A stretch of 64,000 nucleotides of DNA from DATJLY01 sp963729295. GTDB taxonomy: Bacteria; Pseudomonadota; Alphaproteobacteria; ATCC43930; CGMCC-115725. This document shows, one piece after another, positions 1 to 7,856 of this stretch (position 1 is the stretch's first letter; each line of letters starts with the position of its first letter). The translations under genes and the position numbers were made by a program. The notes under the pieces are model-generated. The model saw only the letters and a list, made by a program, of their open reading frames with translations. It was not told the origin of the DNA and did not search any database. The stretch covers positions 124,001-188,000 of the forward strand of contig CAVSNJ010000025.1 in the NCBI GenBank assembly GCA_963729295.1. Reading direction: 5' to 3'.

Positions 1-1607
1 GGCGGCGGCTCGAGCGGTGCGACCGGCGGCCACAACTCGACCAATCCGGCCGCGCCCGTACGGTGCGCGCGGTGCCGGATCGGCTCCGACGACACGCCCT
101 CGCGGATCTCGGGCGGCGCGAACACGGCATCGACCGTGGCGAGCACCGCTTCGGTCGAACGGAACGACACGTCGAGCGCGACGGGCTCGAATTTTTCCTG
201 CGCCTCGCGCGCGCGCATCTCGAAATGATCGTGCATGCGCGCGAAGGCCGAGGGATCGGCGCGCTGGAAGCTGAAGATCGACTGCTTCGGGTCGCCGACC
301 GCGAAGACGGTGCGCTTCGCCTCGCGCGCCGATCCGGCGACGAAGAATTCGTCGGCGAGTTTCTCCACCACCTCCCATTGCTCGGGATTGGTGTCCTGCG
401 CCTCGTCGATGAGGATGTGGTCGAGGCCGCCATCGAGCTTGAACAGCACCCAGGGCGGCACGCCCGGCCCACACAGAAGATCGCGCGCCTTCAAGACCAG
501 ATCGTCATAGTCGAGCAGCGCGCGCGCTTCCTTGTAGCGGCGATAGAGCGCGAGCATGCGGTCGCCAAGCGTGGCCAGGGCCTGCGTCGCCACCAGAAGA
601 CCGGCCGCGCCGCGGCGCTCGAGCACAGCGGCGATGCGGCAGCCTTCCGCTTCGAGCGTGGCGAGCACATGCGGCGCGGTATCGGCGACGGCCTTGGTCG
701 CGAGCCTTTTTTTCGGTTGGCCCTTCTGCGTGAAGAATACCCCCACATAGTCATCGAAGCGTCTGGTCCGGTCGGCCGCCGCCAGCCACGCAGCGATCGC
801 GGCGCCGGCGCGCGTGTCGGTAATGTTTTTGCTCGCGCCGAGCGTCTCGGCCGCCGCGCGCAACGCCGGCCCATCGAAGGCACCGTCGGCGCACGCGGCA
901 GCGACAATGCCGGAGGGCGTCTCGCCGGGCGCGAGGCCGAGGAGATGCGCAAGTGCAACGCGGAAGGATTCAAGCCGTTGCCCCAGCGCGCGTTGCAAGC
1001 GCGCGCGCTCGTCGACGAGCGTCTTCATCAGCTCGTCGAATGCGTCTTCGCGCGCCACCTCTGTCACTGTCCTGAGTGCATCGGTCAGATCCCGGTCGGC
1101 GCCGAGCCGCGCCTCGACCAGCATCCGGTTGCGCGCATCCAACAGCGCCTCGGCGGCGTCGCGCTCGCCCATCACCTCGAAATGCGGCGCGATCCCGGCC
1201 TCGAGCGGAAAGCGCCGCAAGAGCGATTGGCAGAAGGCGTGGATCGTCTCGATCTTCATCCCACCCGGCGCATCGAGCACGCGGGCAAAGAGCGCGCGCG
1301 CGCGAGCCAGCAATCGCGCGTCGGGCGCTTGCGGCACGAGCATTTGCAGGTCTTGCGCGAGTTCGCCGTCCGGCAGCGTCGCCCAGGCGCTGAGGCGCTC
1401 GTTGAGGCGATTCGCCATCTCGGCGGCGGCGGCGCGCGTGAAGGTGAGGCAGAGAATGCGCGATGCCTCGCCGCCGCCCAAAAGCAGGCTCAGCACGCGA
1501 TCGGTCAGAACCTTGGTCTTGCCGCTCCCGGCCGAGGCCGCGACCCAGACCGACGTGTCGCGCGCACTCGCGCGGCGTTGCGCCTCGTCCGAGCGGGAGA
1601 TGCTCAT
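1..1607 (-). CDS. addA: AddA helicase-nuclease subunit (partial, C-terminus beyond window)
   Basis: N-terminal ~535 residues of the AddA (RecB-like, UvrD-family) subunit of the AddAB double-strand-break resection complex, which processes DNA ends for RecA. The Walker A motif AASAGSGKT lies at residues 23-31, followed by a LCLTFTRAAAAEMANRL motif Ia region. The DEAQD motif II (HILIDEAQD, about 1190 nt into the gene) and a motif III-like SFRSTEAV are readable further on. The ATG at 1605-1607 overlaps the addB stop codon (ATGA), so the two subunits are translationally coupled. The C-terminal nuclease domain is outside the window, so completeness cannot be judged. Confidence 0.93.
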   Translation of the reverse strand, partial: MSISRSDEAQRRASARDTSVWVAASAGSGKTKVLTDRVLSLLLGGGEASRILCLTFTRAAAAEMANRLNERLSAWATLPDGELAQDLQMLVPQAPDARLLARARALFARVLDAPGGMKIETIHAFCQSLLRRFPLEAGIAPHFEVMGERDAAEALLDARNRMLVEARLGADRDLTDALRTVTEVAREDAFDELMKTLVDERARLQRALGQRLESFRVALAHLLGLAPGETPSGIVAAACADGAFDGPALRAAAETLGASKNITDTRAGAAIAAWLAAADRTRRFDDYVGVFFTQKGQPKKRLATKAVADTAPHVLATLEAEGCRIAAVLERRGAAGLLVATQALATLGDRMLALYRRYKEARALLDYDDLVLKARDLLCGPGVPPWVLFKLDGGLDHILIDEAQDTNPEQWEVVEKLADEFFVAGSAREAKRTVFAVGDPKQSIFSFQRADPSAFARMHDHFEMRAREAQEKFEPVALDVSFRSTEAVLATVDAVFAPPEIREGVSSEPIRHRAHRTGAAGLVELWPPVAPLEPP

Positions 1608-4549
1608 TTCCCGCCTCCGCCGAGCGACCATTCCTTGACCCGCGCAAGGTGTGTGTAGTCGCTGTAGCGTGGCGCGCGTTCCGGGCGCGGTTGCGAGCGA
1701 TAGGGATTGCGATCGTCATCGTACCAGGCGACGAGGCGGTTGAGCCCGTCGATTGCCTCGTCGATGCGCCCGCGCAAATCGGCGACGGGCGTGATCTTTC
1801 CCGCGGGATCGCCGCCGGAGAGCTGCCAGAACGCAAGCTCCGCGACCTCGGCCGGCGGCACGTTCTCAAACCCGCCCGCTTCGGCGATCGCCGCCTCGAG
1901 CGGAAGCTGCGGCGCGAAGCCCTCGGCGATATCGAGGCCGCGCGGGAGTCCGCCGGTCTTGAAGTCGATGATCGCAAGGGCGCCGTCCATCAGGCGATCG
2001 ATCCGGTCGGCCCGCGCGGTGAGCTCGAACGGCGCGCGCTTGGCGGGGAGCACGAGGCGGCCCTTGCATTCGGCGACGCTCGCGGCGATGCGGCCACGGC
2101 GCGCGCGTTCCTCCTCGACGAACCATTCGGCGATCTTCTCGAAGCGCGGCCACCAGAAGGCGCGCACGAACGGACGGTCGAGCATTGCGCCGAAGGCCTC
2201 GCGCCCGAACGCGATGAGGCGGTCCTTCGCGTCCGCCGGCAAGACCGCCGGAAAGGCGTGCAGGAAACTGTCGAGCGCCTTGTGGATATAAATGCCGCGC
2301 TCGGCGGGACCCGGATCGGCGTCGAGCGGATCGAGTGCCCTGAGCCTCAGCACATGCTTCGCATAGATCGCATAAGGATCGCGCATCCAGGTTTCGATCT
2401 CGGTGACCGAAAGCCGGCGTGGCCGGACGCTTGCCGGCGGGCGCGGCGCGGGCGCGGGCACGGCGATGCGAGCGGCCTCGTCGATGCGCTCGGCCCAGGC
2501 GCGCGCCGCGTAGGACGATCTCAGATGCTGATCGAGTGCGCCTTCGTGCAGCACCGCATCGAGCCGCAGGAGCCAGCGCGACGGCACGGTCGGCGTGCCC
2601 TCGCCGCGCGCCGCGCGCGTCAGGAACACCTCGCGCGCGCCCGCGGCTTGCGCGAAATCGTGCGCGGCGATGCCGATGCGGCGCTCCGGCGGCGGCAGAC
2701 CAAAGCTTTGCCGCATCGGGCGCGACAACCACGGATCGGACTGCGCCTCGCGCGGCCAGGTGCCCTCGTTGAGGCCGCCGAGCACGAGCCGGTCGGCGTG
2801 CTGAAGCCGCGCTTCCAAAAGGCCCCAGATGAAGAGCCGCGGATGGCCATAAGGCGGCCGCACGACCGGACCCGTGAGCAACGATTCGAAAAGCGCCGGA
2901 TAATCGCGCCCGTCGAGCGCCTCGAAAGACGCGGCGGCGTCCAGAAGCTCGTTCACCATTTGCGCCGCGGCCTCGCCCGCGGGCTCGCGCCAGAGCCGCT
3001 CGGCGCCTGCCTCGCGATCGGAGCGCGCGAGCGCCTCGGCCGCAGCGACATGCGCGGCGACGAGCGCCGCAAGCCCCGCGTCCTGCGCCGCCAATGCCTC
3101 GACGAGCGGCGCGAGCGCGGCCTCGAGCGACGAAACGAACGCAAACAGATCGCGCGCGGCGTCCTTCGCGCCCAACGCCGCGCGAAGGCCGGAAAATCCC
3201 TCCGCCGGGCGCGGCCCGCGCAGCGCCGCGAGCTCGAGGCGCCGCGCCAGCGCGCGGCATTCCTCGGGCGCGAGGCCGCACGCGGCGAGCGGATGTTTCA
3301 GAAGCGCGAGCAGCGGCACGGGCGCGAACTCGCCGGCGACGGCATCGAGCAGCAGGCGCAGGAACACGCCGGGCGGCGTATGATGGAGCGGCACGCCGGC
3401 CGAATCGTCGATCTCGATCTCCCAGCGCCGCAATTCCGCCGCGACGCGGCGCGCGAGATCGCGGTCCGGCGTGACGAGCGCCGCCGTCTTGCCTTCGACC
3501 TCAGCCGCCTCGCGCAGCAGGAGTGCGATGACGAGCGCCTCTTCCTGCGCGCCGGCGCAGTCGATGCGATGGAACCCCGCGAGCGCCGAGCGGGGGAACG
3601 GCGGAAGCTCGCGCCAGGCGTGGCTCGAATTGGCGGGGCGCATCGCCTCGAACAGCAATTTTGCGCGCTCCGGCGGCGCGCCCGATGGCAGCGCCGCAGG
3701 CCAGGCAGAGATCTCGGCGGGATCGAGTTCGAGCCGGCGCAGGAGATGCGCCAGCAAATGCTGCGGATGCGCCGGATCGGCGGCGATCTCGCCCCACTCC
3801 TCGGTGCCGCAATGCTGCGCGAGGCCGGGCAGCACGACGCGTCCCTGCGGCAGCGCGGCCACGGCGGCGGCGAGCTCGACCACCGACGGCACGCCACCGG
3901 TGATGCCGGCCGCGACCACGGGATAGGGCGGCGGAGCGCGGCGCCAGCGCGCGATCTGCGCCGCGAGCACGCGGTTGCGCCGCTCGGCGGGGTCGATGCA
4001 GCCGATCTCGGCGAGCGTGTCAGGCCAATGCCGGCGCAGGATTTCCAGGAACTTGATGACGCTCTGCCAATGCGTTGCGTGCTCGTCGGGCACGAGGTTT
4101 TCGAGCTCGTCGAGATTGCCGCCCGAGATCTGCACCTCGTCGAGAAAGCGCGCGAGCGAAGCGGCCAGCGGCGCCGCCTGGCCCGGCGTCAACGGCCCCA
4201 CCTCCTCGCGCCGCCCCCAGCGCAGCACGAGCCGCGTCAGCATCAGGATGCGGCGCAGCTCCGGCACGGCGGGCGCGATGTCGATGTCGGCTTCCTCGCC
4301 CTCGTCGCCCAGGAGCGAAAGCTCGTCGGGGTCGAGATCGCCAACCGGCATGAGACGCGGCAGAAGCAGCGCCCGCCCCTCGCTCGCGCGCAGGAATGCC
4401 TCGCCCATCGCGCGCACCGCGCGCCGCGTCGGCAGCAGGATGGTGGCGCGCGCGAGCGTCGTCGGATCGCCGCCGCTCTCGTGCAGCAGGCCCGTGGCGA
4501 GCGCGTCGAGGAACGGCTGATCGGGCGGGATCGTGTAAACCCGCGCCAT
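1604..4549 (-). CDS. addB: AddB, inactivated-helicase/nuclease subunit of AddAB
   Basis: 981-residue partner of AddA, the normal size for the alphaproteobacterial form. Family knowledge: AddB binds Chi-like sites and contributes one nuclease domain. The C-terminal third carries the RecB-type PD-(D/E)xK nuclease: a SVTEIETWMRDPYAIYAKHV helix, then LAIIDFKTG, whose D and K are catalytic. The N-terminus (MARVYTIPPDQPFLDALA) is typical. It follows murU by 3 nt and overlaps addA by ATGA, so it sits in a five-gene minus-strand run tsaE-amgK-murU-addB-addA. Confidence 0.93.
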   Translation of the reverse strand: MARVYTIPPDQPFLDALATGLLHESGGDPTTLARATILLPTRRAVRAMGEAFLRASEGRALLLPRLMPVGDLDPDELSLLGDEGEEADIDIAPAVPELRRILMLTRLVLRWGRREEVGPLTPGQAAPLAASLARFLDEVQISGGNLDELENLVPDEHATHWQSVIKFLEILRRHWPDTLAEIGCIDPAERRNRVLAAQIARWRRAPPPYPVVAAGITGGVPSVVELAAAVAALPQGRVVLPGLAQHCGTEEWGEIAADPAHPQHLLAHLLRRLELDPAEISAWPAALPSGAPPERAKLLFEAMRPANSSHAWRELPPFPRSALAGFHRIDCAGAQEEALVIALLLREAAEVEGKTAALVTPDRDLARRVAAELRRWEIEIDDSAGVPLHHTPPGVFLRLLLDAVAGEFAPVPLLALLKHPLAACGLAPEECRALARRLELAALRGPRPAEGFSGLRAALGAKDAARDLFAFVSSLEAALAPLVEALAAQDAGLAALVAAHVAAAEALARSDREAGAERLWREPAGEAAAQMVNELLDAAASFEALDGRDYPALFESLLTGPVVRPPYGHPRLFIWGLLEARLQHADRLVLGGLNEGTWPREAQSDPWLSRPMRQSFGLPPPERRIGIAAHDFAQAAGAREVFLTRAARGEGTPTVPSRWLLRLDAVLHEGALDQHLRSSYAARAWAERIDEAARIAVPAPAPRPPASVRPRRLSVTEIETWMRDPYAIYAKHVLRLRALDPLDADPGPAERGIYIHKALDSFLHAFPAVLPADAKDRLIAFGREAFGAMLDRPFVRAFWWPRFEKIAEWFVEEERARRGRIAASVAECKGRLVLPAKRAPFELTARADRIDRLMDGALAIIDFKTGGLPRGLDIAEGFAPQLPLEAAIAEAGGFENVPPAEVAELAFWQLSGGDPAGKITPVADLRGRIDEAIDGLNRLVAWYDDDRNPYRSQPRPERAPRYSDYTHLARVKEWSLGGGGK

Positions 4550-4552
4550 GTC

Positions 4553-5275
4553 TCAGCGCTCGATCCGCCGCGTCTCGAGCCGCGCCTCGGTCGCGGCGAG
4601 ACCCGACCTGGTGCCGACATGGAACCATTCGCCGTCATGGACGAGCGCCTTGATGCGGCCGGCGGCGATCGCCGTGTCCCACAGGCGATTGAGCGAGAAC
4701 GCGCCCTCGGGCACCCGATCGAAGAGGCGCCGATGCAGGATCTGGATGCCGGCGAAGAGATAGGGCGCGATCTCGCGCTCGGACCGGCGGCGCAGAAATC
4801 CTGCCGGATCGAGCATGAAATCGCCCTGTCCGTCGTAGCCGAGCGCGCTCGTCGTGCGCTGCAACAGGAGTTGCGCGTCGCGTTTTTCCGGATTGAACGC
4901 GCGCGTCAAACGCATGAGCGCCGCGGTCCTGCCGTTGAGCCAGATCACGTCGCTGTTGACGACGAAGAACATCTCGTCGAGCAGCGGCAGCGCTTTTTTG
5001 ACGCCGCCGCCGGTGTCCAAGAGCTTTTCTTCGCGCGAGAATTCAATCGCGATGTCGCGACGGCCGCCGAGATGCCGCTCGATCATCTCGGCCTTGTAAT
5101 GGAGATTGACGACGGCGCGGCGTACGCCCACGTCGACCAGCCGGTCGAGCACGTGATCGATGAGCGCCCTGCCGGCGACCGGCACGAGCGGTTTCGGCCG
5201 CTCGTCGGTGAGGGGCCGCATGCGCAGGCCGAGCCCCGCGGCGAGCACCATCGCCGATTGAGGCGGCGCTTTCAT
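4553..5275 (-). CDS. murU: N-acetylmuramate-1-phosphate uridylyltransferase (MurU)
   Basis: 240-residue sugar-phosphate nucleotidyltransferase. It starts with the nucleotide-binding motif AMVLAAGLGLRMRPLT followed by KPLVPVAG, and has a DTGGGVKKAL segment and NSDVIW metal-site region. With AmgK it forms the anabolic cell-wall recycling shunt (MurNAc to MurNAc-1-P to UDP-MurNAc) that bypasses MurA and so gives intrinsic fosfomycin tolerance in species that have it. The ATG at 5273-5275 overlaps the amgK stop as ATGA, which fixes this start over longer upstream readings. Substrate assignment rests on the adjacent AmgK-like kinase. Confidence 0.88.
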   Translation of the reverse strand: MKAPPQSAMVLAAGLGLRMRPLTDERPKPLVPVAGRALIDHVLDRLVDVGVRRAVVNLHYKAEMIERHLGGRRDIAIEFSREEKLLDTGGGVKKALPLLDEMFFVVNSDVIWLNGRTAALMRLTRAFNPEKRDAQLLLQRTTSALGYDGQGDFMLDPAGFLRRRSEREIAPYLFAGIQILHRRLFDRVPEGAFSLNRLWDTAIAAGRIKALVHDGEWFHVGTRSGLAATEARLETRRIER

Positions 5276-6279
5276 GCCGCGCTCATGGAGGCGGGGATGC
5301 GCCGCGAAGCGGGTGGAAAATGCCGGTCGAGCCAGCGCGCCATCGGCGCAAGCGCGGGATGGCGCAGATCGTGCTCGAGAAGCCGCCACACGCGCGGAAT
5401 ATGCGCGAGATAACTGCGCTTGCCGTCGCGCACGCACAGCCGCGTGAAGATGCCGATGATTTTCGCATTGCGCTGCGCGCCGAGGAGAGCGTAGGAGCGA
5501 CCGAACGCGACGCGATCGAGGGACGGGAAAGCGGCGCAAAAGCGTTTCAGCATCGCCTCGGCGAGCGCCGGCGGCACGTCGCGCCGCGCATCCTCCAAAA
5601 GCGAGACGAGGTCGTAACTCATCGGTCCAACGACCGCATCCTGGAAATCGAGGAGGCCGCATTGGGCGATGCCGTCGCGGCCCTCGAGCCGCATCAGATT
5701 GTCGACGTGGTAGTCGCGCAGAACCAGCGTTTCGGGCACATCGCGCGCGAGCGGCAGAAGGCTCCGCCACAGCTCGAGATATTCTTCACGGAGCGCTGCG
5801 TCTGTTGCGCGGCCCGTGATCGCCGGCAGATACCAATCGACGAGCAGGCCGGCTTCTGTGAGAAGCCGCGTGTCGTCGTAAGGCGGAAGATTGTCCGCGC
5901 GCGCCGGCGCGAAGCGCTGGTTGAGCGCGACGAGGCAATCGACCGCGAGCGCGTAGAGCGCCTCCTCGTCGGCGCCCGCGGCGAGGAGGCGCGTAAACGT
6001 GTCGTCGCCGAAATCTTCGATCACCAAAAGACCCTGGTCCCAATCCTCGGCGAGGATGCGCGGCGCGGAGAGGCCCTGCGCGGCGAGAAGACGCGCCACG
6101 GCGCAATAGGGCCGCACGTCCTCCTTGGGGGGCGGTGCGTCCATCAGCATCGCGGAGGCAGCACCGCGCCCGAGCCGGACATAGCGGCGGAACGACGCGT
6201 CGCCCGCGAGCGGCGCGAGGCTCGCATCGCCCCACCCGGCGCGCGCCAGGAACCGGGCGATCGCATCCGGCGCGCTCAG
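5272..6279 (-). CDS. amgK: Anomeric MurNAc/GlcNAc kinase, AmgK-like phosphotransferase
   Basis: Aminoglycoside-phosphotransferase-fold kinase of about 335 residues. The N-terminal LARAGWGDASLAPLAGDASF segment, the Brenner motif LVLRDYHVDNLM and the DFQDAVVGPMSYDL Mg-binding loop match AmgK. It phosphorylates MurNAc/GlcNAc at C1 for MurU. Start choice is odd: homology begins right at the tsaE stop and there is no ATG, GTG or TTG there. The only codon that fits is CTG at 6277-6279, overlapping the tsaE TGA as CTGA. The nearest upstream in-frame ATG (6468) would run ~190 nt back through tsaE with unlikely sequence. The call of a CTG start is an inference. Confidence 0.85.
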   Translation of the reverse strand: MSAPDAIARFLARAGWGDASLAPLAGDASFRRYVRLGRGAASAMLMDAPPPKEDVRPYCAVARLLAAQGLSAPRILAEDWDQGLLVIEDFGDDTFTRLLAAGADEEALYALAVDCLVALNQRFAPARADNLPPYDDTRLLTEAGLLVDWYLPAITGRATDAALREEYLELWRSLLPLARDVPETLVLRDYHVDNLMRLEGRDGIAQCGLLDFQDAVVGPMSYDLVSLLEDARRDVPPALAEAMLKRFCAAFPSLDRVAFGRSYALLGAQRNAKIIGIFTRLCVRDGKRSYLAHIPRVWRLLEHDLRHPALAPMARWLDRHFPPASRRIPASMSAA

Positions 6280-6743
6280 ACACCGAATTCGCCCAAGCGT
6301 CCGGTCCAGCCCGACGACGGCGCGAGGATCGCCGTGCGCGCATCGGCGTCGGCGCCGAAGGCGAATTCGATGTCGAGCCGCTCGCGCGGCAAAAGGTCGC
6401 CGATGCGCTCCGGCCATTCGATGAGGCTGATGCCGTCGGCGAGCGCGTCCTCGATGCCGAGCTCCCACACTTCCGCAGGTCGCGCGAGGCGGAAGAGATC
6501 GAAATGCCAGACGAGCGGCGGCGACGGCCCATAGATCTCGACGAGGGTGAAGGTCGGGCTCGGCACCTCCTCGCGCGTGCCGAAGCGCGCGCGGATGAAG
6601 GCGCGCGCGAACGAGGTCTTGCCGCTGCCCAAGGGGCCGCGGAGCGCAATCACGTCGGCGCGCCGCGCGAGCCCGGCGATGCGCCCGGCAAGCGCCGCCG
6701 TCGCGCCTTCGCCGGGAAGCTCGATCGCCAGGGCAGAGGGCAT
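6276..6743 (-). CDS. tsaE: TsaE, ATPase of tRNA t6A biosynthesis
   Basis: 155-residue P-loop protein (YjeE family) with ALRGPLGSGKTSFARAFI as Walker A, VPSPTFTLV (switch-like), and FDLFRLARPAEVWELG. TsaE works with TsaB and TsaD to put threonylcarbamoyl on A37 of ANN-decoding tRNAs; a tsaB gene is at 45366 in this window. The ATG at 6741-6743 is taken as start; a GTG two codons upstream (6749) is equally possible. The amgK gene begins on its stop codon. Confidence 0.92.
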   Translation of the reverse strand: MPSALAIELPGEGATAALAGRIAGLARRADVIALRGPLGSGKTSFARAFIRARFGTREEVPSPTFTLVEIYGPSPPLVWHFDLFRLARPAEVWELGIEDALADGISLIEWPERIGDLLPRERLDIEFAFGADADARTAILAPSSGWTGRLGEFGV

Positions 6744-6835
6744 TCTCACGCCGAAGTTTCTAGGACGGAGCGCAGCGCTTCTGCAACGACGATCGCTCCG
6801 TTGCCTCGGCCTCGGCGAGCCGTCATTGTGCGGCC

Positions 6836-7855
6836 ATGGCCGAGACGAGCGAACGCACCGACGTGGCGATCATCGGCGCCGGGCCCGTCGGGCTTTTCGC
6901 GGTGTTCGAGTGCGGCATGCTCGGCATGCGCTGCGCCGTCCTCGACGCGCTCGACCGGCCGGGCGGGCAATGCGCCGCGCTCTATCCGGAAAAGCCGATC
7001 TACGACATTCCCGGATACCCCGAGATCGCCGCCGCCGACCTCATCGACCGGCTTGCCGAGCAGGCGGCGCCGTTCCGGCCGAGCTTCCATCTCGGCGCGG
7101 CGGTGGAGCGGCTCGAGGAGATTCCGGGCGGCGGGTTCCGGCTTACGACGCGCGCCGCCGCGATCGAAGCGCGCGCCATCGTCATCGCCGCCGGCGTGGG
7201 CGCCTTCGGTCCCAGCCGCCCCCCAATCGCCGACATCGAGGCCTTCGAGGGCAGAAGCGTCTTCTACCTCGTGACGCGGCGCGAGGAATTGCGCGGCAAG
7301 CGCGTCGTCATCGCCGGCGGCGGCGATTCGGCGGTCGACTGGGCGCTCGCGCTCGCCGGCGTCGCGGCACGCATCATGGTGGTGCACCGGCGGAAAAAAT
7401 TCCGCGCCGCGCCCGAATCGGCGCGCCGGCTCGAAGCGCTTGCGAAGGAGGGCCGCGTCGAGCTCGTCATCCCCTATCAGCTCCATGCGCTCGAAGGCGC
7501 GCGCGGGAACCTGTCGGCCGTGGTGGCGGCAGACCTCGACGGCAAGACGCGAAGGCTCGAGGCCGACGTGCTGCTGCCGTTCTTCGGCCTGTCGCAAAAT
7601 CTTGGGCCGATCGCGCAATGGGGCCTGGCGCTCGAGCGCAATCACATCGCGGTCGAGCCCTCGACCTCGATGACCTCCGTGCGGGGCATATTCGCGATCG
7701 GCGACATCGCGACATATCCGGGCAAATTGAAGCTCATCCTGTCCGGCTTCGCCGAGGCCGCGCTCGCGGCGCATGCGATCCATCCGCTCCTCCATCCCGG
7801 CGAGGCGCTGCATTTCGAGTATTCGACGATGAAGGGCGTGCCGGGACGAGGCTGA
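6836..7855 (+). CDS. Thioredoxin-reductase-like ferredoxin/flavodoxin-NADP+ reductase
   Basis: 339-residue FAD/NAD(P) oxidoreductase. The FAD-binding Rossmann motif IIGAGPVGLFAVFECG is near the N-terminus and the NADPH-binding one VVIAGGGDSAVDWAL near residue 160. The signature GGQCAALYPEKPIYDIPG is that of TrxR-like FNRs (the YumC/FNR2 group). There is no CxxC redox pair, which rules out thioredoxin reductase itself. It likely passes electrons between NADPH and ferredoxin. It is the only plus-strand gene in the first 16 kb, and its stop is 1 nt from the convergent divL-like stop. Confidence 0.88.
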   Translation: MAETSERTDVAIIGAGPVGLFAVFECGMLGMRCAVLDALDRPGGQCAALYPEKPIYDIPGYPEIAAADLIDRLAEQAAPFRPSFHLGAAVERLEEIPGGGFRLTTRAAAIEARAIVIAAGVGAFGPSRPPIADIEAFEGRSVFYLVTRREELRGKRVVIAGGGDSAVDWALALAGVAARIMVVHRRKKFRAAPESARRLEALAKEGRVELVIPYQLHALEGARGNLSAVVAADLDGKTRRLEADVLLPFFGLSQNLGPIAQWGLALERNHIAVEPSTSMTSVRGIFAIGDIATYPGKLKLILSGFAEAALAAHAIHPLLHPGEALHFEYSTMKGVPGRG

Positions 7856-7856
7856 G

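Noticed and set aside
1463..5413. Very long open frame on the plus strand opposite addA-addB-murU
   Set aside because: It is the antisense of well-recognised genes; in GC-rich DNA stop codons are rare on the opposite strand. No domain is recognisable and it is full of Arg/Ala/Gly.
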